From: Haemonchus contortus
Lineage: Eukaryota; Nematoda; Chromadorea; Rhabditida; Trichostrongylidae
Reading direction: 5' to 3'
NCBI GenBank assembly: GCA_000469685.2
Contig: LS997565.1
Location: 48,972,501-49,036,500, forward strand
Length of the DNA: 64,000 bases
Of the stretch, positions 38,031 to 49,946 are shown one piece after another. The position numbers and the translations under genes are program-made. Positions within the stretch are counted from its first letter, which is position 1. Every line of letters begins with the position of its first letter. A model generated the notes under the pieces. It had not been told where the DNA came from. It saw nothing but the letters and a program-made list of their open reading frames with translations, and made no database searches.

Positions 38031-41000
38031 TTATAAGAAGTTATCGCTAGTTGAATCACCAGTGAAAAAGCGTAGATCTCGAGCCAAGTATGGGCCTCCT
38101 TCCATATCCTGAACAGAACACATGCTCACAGTAGTACTGTCCAACCTGTACTGCTGAATGAGGCTCACCTTCAAATCGATCAGAAACGTATCGGAAATCG
38201 TCATCCCTTGATCGATGTCAATCCTTACTATTTGACCTCCTTTGCTGAAAAAAATTGTTTTACTGAAGAGACAATTAGAAACAAATCTTGATTGTGCTTA
38301 TTGCCCGCCAGATACAGCTCGTTAAGCCATGAACTCGTCTGAACGCTTTTCTTGTGGTTTTAAAGGCACAGCTCACGATAGAAATAGTTTCTAAGATTCC
38401 CTCACAGGAAGAATTGGAGTCTTTGCGAATACCATATCTGGCAATATTGGGTCGGAAAACGGCCTAGTTAGGGAGTTATAAAGGCTCAAAGATTGGCTCG
38501 TGTGTAACCACCGGCACCGGCATAGTGGAGGCAGCACCAACCATAAGGGAACCCATGTAGGAAGTTCAAACAACTTGTTATGGCCCATAGCGACAGTGAA
38601 AGGCAGTTCTGTACAGTTCTGGCTTGATGTAGTCAGCTCTTTGTGCAATTGCAGTAACCGAAATCTCGTCCGAATACCCCTTCCATGTTATTTCCGTCAT
38701 GGCGATCTCGTCCAATCTCTATTTTCCCTACTTTTGAAGAGCTATATTTTTCTCGGAATCGGCGAATTCCCCGCTTTCTTCTTTAACGACGAACTATTCC
38801 CAATCTATACTTCCGCTTTTCGAATAAAAATGGGGACTTCGGAATTATCGTGAACTGTGCCTTTAACCCCGCTAAAATGCACTTGCACGAAGAACGTTTC
38901 CTTTTTTTTCGTGTTCCTTTTTAGCGCGCTGACCGGCATCTACGCTTTCCTTCCTAACTTCCTAATCTTTAGCGATGTTACGATGTCTCCTTCCCTGTTC
39001 TCGTAGTGCAGCAACACACCTCTGGCGACGTGAAGCGCCCCAATCCACACCCATTAGCCAACCTCCCTTACACTTATCGTGGACAGCGCCCCTGTAGACC
39101 GCCCTTTCAAAAGCCTAAAGATACTCACGCGATGAGATCAGGATAGAATTGAGCATCCCACTGCTTGTAAAATGAATTGCTGACATATAATCGATTCCCA
39201 TCGAGGCTTAGTTGCAGAAATGCTGGTCCACCACGGAAAACCGTGCCACGGACAATCGTCGCTGACGCCGGTCGGTGTCCACCATTGACGAAAGCAAATT
39301 TATGGGACTTATCCTTTAAGTGGTTTTATCAGACGATCAAACTGTGAAGTCTTCAGGGTGAACTGTTCTATTTTTCACATTCTGGAACCGTTGTTTCAAA
39401 GGTTTGTCTCTATAAGCAAAATAACCAGAAAAAGTTGTGAAAAGGGAATAAATGATCACAGACACGATGACAAATTACTACTGATGGGTCTACTGTGGTG
39501 GTAGGGAGGACGAACACACCTAGCCTCCCAAATTACTTTATCAGGCACATATACAACTAGTTATTACTCATTCTTGAACTAACCCCTTTGAATGCAGCTG
39601 GCATTTTGATCGTTGCATCTATGGCACCTCCCAATAGACCACCGAGGGTCACCTGAATAATCAGAAATTTGTGAACAAATCTCAAATCAGGGTTCGGGTG
39701 AGGATAGTTCTCACCATATTCAGTACAGTTGTTCGGAATGGATCAGAAATATCCAGCTGCCATATACATCCATGTAACCATCCTGCCACATATGCGAATC
39801 TGTCGTTCATAGATATGACGAGATCAGTGAGAAGAGCCGGCATCTCAGACGCAAGCCAGTCTTCCACCTAAAACGCTTACTATCCTGAGCCAAGAGTGAA
39901 GGCAAGATTGCAACCATATCCAGGTAGATTTCTGGGAGAAAAAGGTAGAGGTGGTAAAACATGGGAGACAGCCATGTATTGCGACATAGGGGTTTATGGT
40001 GGCTCTATTGAAGAGGTAGAAGGTCGTCGACTCAGTTGTGTAGCAGGTGAGAGCTTATGGGGGTTTTTATTTTTTGTCTTGAAACCTGAATGGTCGCCAG
40101 AGCTAGCCCAAGGATAAAAACTACCTCTATCTTTTGCTAGAAAGAAAAGTTCACGAACTGACCTGTAGTGTCTCAACGTGAAAGACCTTATCGGCACTCC
40201 ATTTCCCATTTGTTGAGTTCATGTGAAGGTGAAAGACGGTCGAGCCGATTGCTGAGCAAGCGAATGCATGATTACATTCTGGATTGTGTAGAAAGCTACA
40301 ACATTGATTTATAGATAGTTATACAGCTTTTCTAGAGATTAGAAATCAACGTAGATGGTGTAGTGGCAAGTGGCGCACCGTCCCCCCATGGTCACAGGTT
40401 CAAACCCCGATTGATATTCTGTCTAGGCCAAGCAAACCTATCCCTCCGGGGTCGGCTCCCTAGTACGACAATCGTCTGGAAGGATAAAAGTACTGATTTG
40501 TACCTCGGCTGGCCACCACCACTCATTGTATAGGCCACATACACATTCAATGCGCCGCTACGATTATGCATAGAAGTCGTATGCGGGGCGCATCCCTCAC
40601 ATAGGATCAATTAATGCTCAAGAACTTTGAGACTCAATGATGTATAAGGAAATGATAGGAGAAGCTCATGATAGAACTGACCGTACAGTTGTGGTGAGAC
40701 ATCCTTCAAATGGACCAAGTTCGATGCTTTCCTTCAATATACCAGGAGAAATCTGCCACACATGAAGTTGACTGCCAAAAGACTCCGACACTAAAAGAAA
40801 ATGAACTTGAGCTCAGTTTTAGCCAAGAAGAAACCTTAATTGTTTTGGGTAAGTACTTCAGATGTAACAGGAGCGGGAACTGGTACGGATTACTCATGTG
40901 AGGCGAAGATGGAGTGGTCGGAAAAGACGCGGCTACTCTATCCCATGGTACAAAATCTTGAAGCAAAATCCACCCATCTAGCATTATGAGGACTTTGGAA

Positions 41001-43454
41001 GTAGGCTCATGCTTGTAAAGAGCTTTCTTGCTGAAGTGTTAAATTCTACATTAGCAAAAGTAACCCACGCAAGCTGTGGGATCGCGAAACCCACCATTCT
41101 CAATGTCGCTAAGAGTGAAGCCGCTACGAAACAATCGTGGATGTCCCCATTCACATGCAATCAACAAATTCCGTCTCGTCTGAAACGAGAAGTCACCACC
41201 GAAACCGCAGAAGCCACTACGATTGTGACGTTCACGAATCTCGAACGAATCCCGATCAATGAGTAGAAAATCGCCTGAAAAGCAGTATGCCTGTTAAGCA
41301 GTTCAATTGATGCAGCGTAATCATACAGTCAAGCTGTCATAAGGTAAAATTCATACACGGGACTTCCATGGAGGGGGGGGGGGACGCTAGCAGGCTGTAT
41401 AAGCACCATACCCAGAGTCATCACTACTGAGATTACAAGCGTGGAGTATGTACCGTTGCCAGTTCATGAACTTTCGGCTTCTATCGCGCGGCGAATATGG
41501 AAACTTGCGTCATGAAGAAATAAAGCTTTCTCATTCTAGCTTACAGTAAGGCCAGCAACAAGAAGGATGTTGAAGCCCCGTGAATGTGTGATGAAGTAAT
41601 CCGATGACACTCAAGAGACTCGAGCAACTGTATTACACATTCCGAAAGCCTTCGTTCAAGCATTGACCGCTACTGAGTCATTAAAACTGCCCTAAACTTT
41701 CTCTTTCTTTCTCTCTCTCTCTCTCTCGGGAAAATTTCACTGCAACTATTCAAATTCTAGAAAAACAAATCTACTCGAATTCGGAGTTATTGGCATACCC
41801 GCCATCAGAGATTACCCTTTACGACTATCAACCCATTCTGTCAGTTCGTCCCCATCTTCTCCACCGGTCTTGAAATTTTTTTCGTAAATTTCCGACTCTA
41901 GTGGCAGCTAGTCCATCATTTGCACTACTAGTGACCACATCTCAGACGCATACATGAAACTCGTGATTCTCAGCGATTTACAAGTAATGGAGAAGAGTAG
42001 TTAGTGGAATTTAAGAGATTTCCAAAGTAAAGGCAAACCTTTTCCGTGGCCATAATTGTCTCCCAAAGTTGCAATGTGAACTGGTGCACCTTTGAGCGGC
42101 AACACATGAACAGCATATGGACACGACATATCGTAGTACTTCAAAAGTTCCGGATTGATTGTCTGAAATAAGACAAAAAATTCGTCGAACTGTCAATCAT
42201 TCGATTTGCAATCTTACTTTTACGATTTTCATTCCTTCCTCTTCTATTTCAACAATGTAGATCCGATCACTGTTCATACAAGGTACAACCATATGGTTTC
42301 GAACCACCTAGAATACGTTTCCAGTCTTGGGATTTTTATTCTAGAGGATTTCTAACTCAAGAAAAAATGTAGGCAACTGACGTTAGGTACTGCCTGTAGA
42401 TTGGGAGCAGACCTGGTCCAATTCATTCGTCCTGGCTCATCGCCAACATCAGGAAACGTCAACACAGAAATTACCTTAATGAAAATTGGAATTCAGTGAA
42501 AAAAGACCGAGTGCTGGAGTAACGACCTGGGATAAGTTGCGCCTTCTACGCCTCCCCTGGATTCTAGAATCATATCAATGGGTTCCGGCCCAACCCACAG
42601 CTTGGCAGGGTTAGGCAGTCGCAAGTTGGAGGTAAGAAGTGCCTTCCCGTCAGAAGAATCCGTAGCAATTCCATTTTCGCAGGATAGCTTAATTGCGATT
42701 TCTTATCTGATGGTTCCGGACGGAAGTTTCGAGTGCAGGACGCATTCCCAAAACGGTGTCGATTAGCTGCAAAAAGATCCACTCTTGATCCTTTCATCTG
42801 GTAGTCGAGGGCTATGGAACACGTCCAAGAATGTGTAACAGTTTCCCTAAACTCACCTTAATCTTTCTCGGGGAACTCCTTTTCACCCCTTTTTCACCAT
42901 TTTTCGATTTTTGTCCCTTATTAGGGGTTGTTTACCGAATTAGAGCCTACTTTCTGATATTCTATTCAATTCTGTACAAGAAATCCTCGGAATGGAAAAT
43001 CGTCGCAATCCCTCTGTCGGGAGAAATTATTTAGCAACCTGATATTAACCTCGGCCCAAGCACATCTCTAATCCGTGCATATCCCGAAAAGGAAGATGAA
43101 AAAAATTGTGAATTGAGGCGAAAGTTCGACTTGCGCAGAAAGAATATTCTCACACTGCAGTAAGTTTTACTGCCTTCTTCAAGGTCAACGATGGCGAGAC
43201 GATCTGCATGAAAACCGACAGAGTGGGGACAATTGACTACAGCATACTTTTCTTGAGCCTGTTTAGTCTGAAAATATTTTTTTCAACCAAACGATAGCTT
43301 AAGATGGTGGAGAAATTAAGAATAAATTACTCACATTTTCATAGTTGTACATAATATGTTCTGGTGCGGTCTTATTCACTACTTCCCGCTGTTCCGCTTT
43401 TTCATATGTGGGATGCATGTTCATCGCCATTTGTCGGAACTCTTGTTCGTGGCT
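38031..43454 (-). CDS. Selenium-binding protein / methanethiol oxidase family (divergent member)
   Basis: Family members oxidise methanethiol to H2O2, formaldehyde and H2S; C. elegans has paralogues such as SEMO-1. Exons in order: 43454-43335, 43267-43154, 42474-42382, 42307-42218, 42162-42039, 41274-41095, 40790-40682, 40295-40163, 39867-39715, 39652-39584, 39313-39129, 38244-38169 and 38108-38031. All are in phase and give about 507 aa, against 472 in human SELENBP1 as I recall it. Matching blocks: DRLAIVDLEEGSKTYC, IYIVEI, LGDNYGHGKGDFLLIDRDSF, ACEWGHPRLFRSGF, FGSQLHVWQI, RFLHNPECNHAFACS, EMPALLTDLVISMNDRFAYV, GWLHGCIWQLDISDP, GGPAFLQLSLDGNRLYVSNS and KQWDAQFYPDLIA. The family's second Cys pair (C-x-x-C) and the His near the C-terminus (HELRYPGGD) are absent; here the end reads LRFFTGDSTSDNFL. 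Exon 43454 has no clear start Met, so a first exon lies upstream. Confidence 0.88.
38364..38862 (+). mobile_element. MITE family A, copy 3 (complete, intronic)
   Basis: A 499-base element with inverted ends AGGCACAGCTCACGATA and TATCGTGAACTGTGCCT, directly flanked on both sides by TTAA (38360-38363 and 38863-38866). TTAA duplications are typical of piggyBac-type insertion. It sits wholly within the 0.9 kb intron 38245-39128 of the selenium-binding protein gene. It carries no transposase. Confidence 0.85.
40349..40632 (+). mobile_element. tRNA-like SINE, copy 8 (fills an intron)
   Basis: Well-preserved copy: head GATGGTGTAGTGGCAAGTGG with an A-box-like segment, B box GGTTCAAACCCC (40398 on), then CCCTCCGGGGTCGG, CTGGCCACC, TGTATAGGCCACAT and GCGGGGCGCATCCC. 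It occupies most of the intron 40296-40681 of the selenium-binding protein gene, in antisense to it. Confidence 0.8.
41558..41625 (+). mobile_element. Diverged terminus related to the 60314-61732 element
   Basis: ACAAGAAGGAT...CCCCGTGAATGTGTGA...AGTAATCCGA follows the same order and spacing as the left terminal repeat of the large element (ACAAGACGGAT...CCCGTGAATGTGTGA...AGTAACCCGA). No matching inverted partner was found nearby, so it is either a solo remnant or a decayed copy. It lies in an intron of the selenium-binding protein gene. Confidence 0.55.
42690..42785 (+). mobile_element. tRNA-like SINE, copy 9 (3' fragment)
   Basis: Only the tail is kept: GGAAGTTTCGAGTGCAGGAC, GCATTCCC, then GGTGTCGATTAGC and AAAAAGATCC. 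It lies within intron 42475-43153 of the selenium-binding protein gene. Confidence 0.5.
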
Positions 43455-43582
43455 CTGAAAAATTCATTATAAAGGGGGTCGGGCATGCTACGGTTCTTTT
43501 CCACGGTTTGTCCCTTGCATAGCTTTGGAGAAAGCTGATTTTTATTAGTCTCACAAGAATGGCGATTTATAAACAAAACTTC

Positions 43583-43654
43583 ATTCTCGGAAGGGACTCG
43601 AACCCGTACATGTGCTTTTCGGACACCGTGTTCTATCCCTTACACTAACGAGAC
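43583..43654 (-). tRNA. tRNA-like sequence, possible pseudogene
   Basis: The complement folds roughly as a 72-base cloverleaf. The D arm GTGT/ACAC is perfect, the T-loop reads GGGTTCGAGTCCC, and the acceptor ends pair over TCTCG/CGAGA. The anticodon stem is weak and position 33 is not T; the loop would place GAA as anticodon. Mismatches in the acceptor, anticodon and T stems argue for a degraded tRNA or tRNA-derived repeat rather than a working gene. Confidence 0.35.
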
Positions 43655-44923
43655 CGCGCGAAATCGTTTAATATATAATAGTTACAGTATCCTGGTGAAG
43701 GTAAAATATTGTCAAGTGGCACTGTTATCGTATACCTAGTGAAGGGATCAAATTCCAGCCATGCAGGTTTTCGAAAATTCTGAACTCAGTAAATCTATGC
43801 CTATCAGGAACAATTACATCTAGGCCTGAATACGCACACTTACGATTATTATTATTTTTCACTAATTACTATTAATATTCTTATCCATTTTTATTATTAT
43901 TGTTCCTGATTGAAATTATTAACGTTATTAGCACCATTCATACCTTTTCTTGTTATAATTGTTATTGCTACTATTGCTATAAGTATTTACCAGTCGGGCC
44001 GCCCGGCTAACGCCAGGCTTCCCTCCTTCTTAAGGGGTCGCCCGGCTTCGCCGGGCGCTTTTCCTTCTTGTAAGAAATTTGCTATGCGTAAATAACACTT
44101 CGGATTCTCCTTTTTCTTTGAAAGCTCTACACCCTCAGTATTAGCTCTGAATTGGAAGCGATTTTTCTGTATTAAAATTAATTATATACTAATTAGAAGT
44201 TTCGATTCATTGCTCTTAATCTCGAAATTGTGTCGGATTGATGGCTTAACTGATTGACAACCAATTTCTTGAATGGTACCCAGGAATGGATAATTTATCA
44301 ACGGAACATTTTCTCCACGGATTTTTCATTTATTGGGAATCCCAAACCCTTAGCGGTCAGATGGGTTTAGTCACAAATGATATGCCACAAAACAAAAAGG
44401 AATCGTGGTACTTCATTGTGTCAGAAAGCTTACTGCGTAACGGTCATAGTTTAATAGCAAGAAATGAATAAATTCTAATTTCGTAATGGAGAAATGTCAT
44501 TGATCAGTCGCTATTATAGCATTTACAGCATTAAAGAGGCAGTGTTTGATCATAAATACCCTTTTGCTATTTAAGCCCCTTATCAGTCCTTATCAGTTGT
44601 TATCAGTTCCTGTCACAGAGTACCTACGACCACGTCACATCCTACATTGCCGTCTTTGAGAAGGTTCCACTGTTGACACGAAGGGGCTTGCTCGCTTGTT
44701 ATCTGTCCTTAGCATGTTATTATCTGTCCTTATCACTGATTAACTTCGGTCCCTTCACCTCCTGCATTATCTACTGGAATGCTCAGTTGTTAGTATTAAA
44801 GACGTTGTAGATTTACTTGCTCTCACCTCCTATCAGTTTCTATCAGTCTCCAACAGTTTTGCGAAGTGCCAAAGCTCTGCCGTCAACAGGAAGTGAGCAA
44901 CGGTTCCTGTGGCTCTCGCCTTT

Positions 44924-45345
44924 CTAGGCTTTTGAACAACTCCTTTCAACTGTTATCTTATCACCTACCATCAGTGTTCCTATCCTGCTTCCTGTACTCC
45001 TACCAAGTTTCGATGCAATAGGATCACGTAAACAGGAGCTATGAACTTGCGACCTAAAAATACTATCGCGCACGCCCCGCCCCCTGTAGGCGGGGTTCGA
45101 TCTCGCCGCCTGCCATAAGTGTTCCCATGCTGCCCTCTGTACTTCTACCAATTTTGAACGCTTTGGGTCCACTGGAACAGGATTTACGAATTTGCGACCT
45201 GGAATTTCTACCGCGCACGCCCCGCCCCTCGTGAGTGGAGTCCAGTCCTATCACCTGCCGTAAGTGTTCACATGCTTCCCCCTGTACTCCTGCCAAATCT
45301 GACCTTTCTAGGTCCACGGGGACATGAGTTATGAATTTCCGGTCA
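44924..45345 (-). repeat. 145-base minisatellite in unit 1 (about 3 copies)
   Basis: The motif CGCGCACGCCCCGCC recurs 145 bases apart (45067 and 45212). Each unit also holds a CCCGTGGACC-like block, a GGTAGAAGTACAG-like block and a GGGGGCGGGGC block (minus strand). The same unit occurs in reverse at 48950-49365. Confidence 0.85.
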
Positions 45346-45346
45346 A

Positions 45347-46986
<1,640 letters not shown>

Positions 46987-47097
46987 AACACACAAACACA
47001 CAAACACACCGACACACCAACAGACACACTTAGCGAATTATATAAAGCAGGATCATTTGCTATTGCTTATTATTATTAATCACACTATTGATGTTAC

Positions 47098-48690
47098 CAG
47101 TCGGGCCGCCCGGCTAACGCCAGGCTTCCCTCCTTCTTAGGGGGTCGCCCGGCTTCGCCGGGCGCTTTGACTTCTTGTAAGAAATTTGCTATGCGTAAAT
47201 AACTTTTCCGATTCTCCTTTTTCTTTGAAAGCTCTACACCCTCAGTATTAGCTTTGAATTGAAAGCGATTTTTTTCTGTATTACAATTAATTATATACTG
47301 ATTAGAAGTTCCGATTCATTGCTCTTGATCTCGAAACTGTGTCGGATTGATGGCTTAACTGATTGACAACCAATGTCTTGAATGGTACCTAGAAATGGAT
47401 AATCACGCCTATCATAGATGTCGTTATCAACGGAACATTTTCTCCACGGATTTTTCATTAATTGGGAATCCCAAACTCTAGCGGTCAGATGAGTTTAGTC
47501 ACAAATGATATGCCACAAAACAAAAAGGAATCGTGGTGTTTCATTGCGTCAGAAAGCTTACTGCGTAACGGTCGTAGTTTAATAGCAAGAAGTGAACAAA
47601 TTTTCATTTCGTTATGGAGAAATATCATTGATCAGTCGCTATTATAGCATTTACAGCATTCAAGAGGCAGTGTTTGATCATAAATACCCTTTTGCTATGT
47701 AAGCCCCTTATCAGTCCTTATCAGTTGTTATCAGTTCCTGTCACAGAGTACCTACGAGCACGTCACATCCTACATTGCCGTCATTGAAAAGGTTCCACTG
47801 TTGATAAGAAGGGGCTTGCTCGCTTGTTATTATCTGTCCTTATCACTGATTAACTTCGGTCCCTTCACCTTCTGTACTACCTACTGGAATGCTCAGTTGT
47901 TAGTATTAAAGTCGTTGTAGATTTACTTGCTCTCGCCTCCTATCAGTTTCTATCAGTCTCTAACAGTTTTGCAAAGTGTCAAAGCTCTGCCGTTAACAGA
48001 AAGTAAGTAACGGTTCCTGTGGCTTTCGCCCTTCCAGGCTCTTGATCAACTCCTTTCAGTTGTTATATTATCACCTACCATCAGTGTTCCTATCCTGCTT
48101 CCTGTACTCCTACCAAGTTTCAATGCAATAGGACCACGTAAACAGCAGTTATGAACTTGCGACCTAAAGTTTCTATCGCGCACGCCCCGCTCCCTGTAGG
48201 CGGAGTTCGATCTCGCCGCCTGCCATAAGTGTTCCCATGCTGCCCTCTGTACTTCTACCAATTTTGAACGCTTTGGGTCCACTGGAACAGGACTTACGAA
48301 TTTGCGACCTGGAATTTCTACCGCGCACGCCCCGCCCCCTGTGAGCGGAGTCTAGTCCTTTCACCTGCCGTAAGTGTTCACATGCTTCCCCCCTTACTCC
48401 TACCAAATGTGAACGCTCTAGGTCCACGGGGACATGAGTTATGAATTTGCGGCCCAAAGTTCCTAACGCGCACGCCGCGCTCCCTATGCACGGATTCCGG
48501 TCCTGCCACTTACCGTAGGTGTTCCCATCCTGCCCCGTGTACTCCTACAAAATTTGAGCTTTCTAGGTCCACGGGAACAGGAGTTATGAATTTCCGGTCA
48601 AACACACACACCGACACACACACACACACAAACACACAAACACACCGACACACCAACAGACACACTTAGCGAATTATATAAAGTATATAA
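47098..48690 (-). mobile_element. Helitron-like unit 2
   Basis: Tandem neighbour of unit 1 in the same orientation and nearly identical to it from the terminal block (47098) through the hairpin (47147-47163) to the minisatellite. It has about four 145-base units against three, and a short CA tract. It contains a small extra segment near 47400-47430 and lacks a duplicated Helitron-internal block near 44700. It ends at CTTAGCGAATTATATAAAG like unit 1. Confidence 0.6.
48020..48600 (-). repeat. 145-base minisatellite in unit 2 (about 4 copies)
   Basis: Repeats of the same unit as in unit 1, with CGCGCACGCC at 48177, 48322 and 48467, again spaced 145 bases. The last copies are more diverged. Confidence 0.85.
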
Positions 48691-48894
48691 AGTAGGATTC
48701 TTACTATCATAGTTATGAAAAGAAATTTTCATTACTATTAGCGCTATTTATTATCTATTATCATTATTATGTTGCACATGTATTTCTACTTGTGTATTTT
48801 CATTAAATATCATTGATAATAATAACAATAACAACAATAATAATTTCTATTCATAATTACACTGATAAAAATAGCAACGACAGTATAATCCTTA

Positions 48895-49946
48895 CTTTAT
48901 ATAAAGCGCTCGCGTCTGTCTGTCCGTCCGTCTGTCCGTCTGTCTGTTTGTACGGAAATTCATAACTCCTCTCCCCGTGGACCTAGGACGTTCAAATTTG
49001 GCAGGAGCACAGGCGGCAGGATAGGAACACACATGGTGGGTGGCAGGACCGGACCCTGCCCACAGGGGGCGGGGTTTGTGCGAACAAAGTGTTTCGGCGG
49101 AAATTCATACCTCCTGTCCCCGTGGACCTAGGACGTTCGAATTTAGCAGGAGCACAGCCGGCAGGATAGGAACACATATGGTGGGTGGCAGGACCGGACC
49201 CTGCCCACAGGGGGCGGGGTTTGTGCGAACAAAGTGTTTCGGCGGAAAATCATACCTCCTGTCCCCGTGGACCTAGGACGTTCAAATTTGGTAGGAGTAC
49301 AGGCGGCAGGATGGGAACACATATGGTGGGTGAACGGACCGGCGCCGCTCACAGGGGGCGTAGAAAGCAAGATTCAATCACCAGTTGAATCCCAGCGTCT
49401 TTGTTGTTTACGATCTAGCTTTGATTCTTTGATATGTCTCATTCTACAAGAAGGGTAAGTGCGCTGATAGGGACCGATTATGAAATTTGGTTCACTTCTT
49501 GCTTACGACCGCTACCCAGAGAAACTTGCGATTCAATGAAGGATCAGGATCTCTCTCTGCTTTGATATCGTTCATGGCAAAACTTATCCGACCGCTAACA
49601 ATCTTGGATTCTCATTTAATGCATCTGTAGAGAAAAGAAGCTACATTTACATTCATGGAGACATTTGATAATGGTAATATTATGGCTCGACAACATTTGT
49701 AAGCACCATTCAAGGCTTTGAATGCGGTTAAATTTGATAGGTCTTCATTTTTAAAATCAACAGGGACAGATCGAGACAGACAGATTCTAATCAGAGGCAT
49801 AGGCATCGGCACATTTTGAATATGTTTTGCAGGCCCTATTTCCAAAAAGTATCATTCGTTCGAAAGAAGGAAAGTGCTGTTTGACGTGTATCACAACTCT
49901 ATCATAAGAATGAGGGAAGCCCGGTGTTAGCCGGGCGGTCCGACTG
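48895..49946 (+). mobile_element. Helitron-like unit 3 (inverted)
   Basis: Begins CTTTATATAAAGCGCTCGCG, then a (GTCTGTCC)-type tract, about three 145-base minisatellite units, about 500 bases of unique sequence, and the end block GTTAGCCGGGCGGTCCGACTG. Both ends and the repeats match units 1 and 2 in the opposite orientation, which defines the unit at 1,052 bases. The GTCTGTCC tract holds the place of the CA tract. It has no coding capacity. Confidence 0.6.
48953..49365 (+). repeat. 145-146-base minisatellite in unit 3 (about 3 copies)
   Basis: CGGAAATTCATA-type starts occur at about 48953, 49099 and 49244. Each unit then reads CCCCGTGGACCTAGGACGTT, GGCAGGAGCACAG, GGTGGGTGGCAGGACCGGAC and CACAGGGGGCGGGG. 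Adjacent copies differ at only a few positions. Confidence 0.9.

Noticed and set aside
48950..49460. Regularly spaced repeats resembling an array, with 60-80-codon frames on both strands
   Set aside because: The 145-base period is a minisatellite without variable spacers, so it is not a CRISPR array, and the frames are by-products of repetition.
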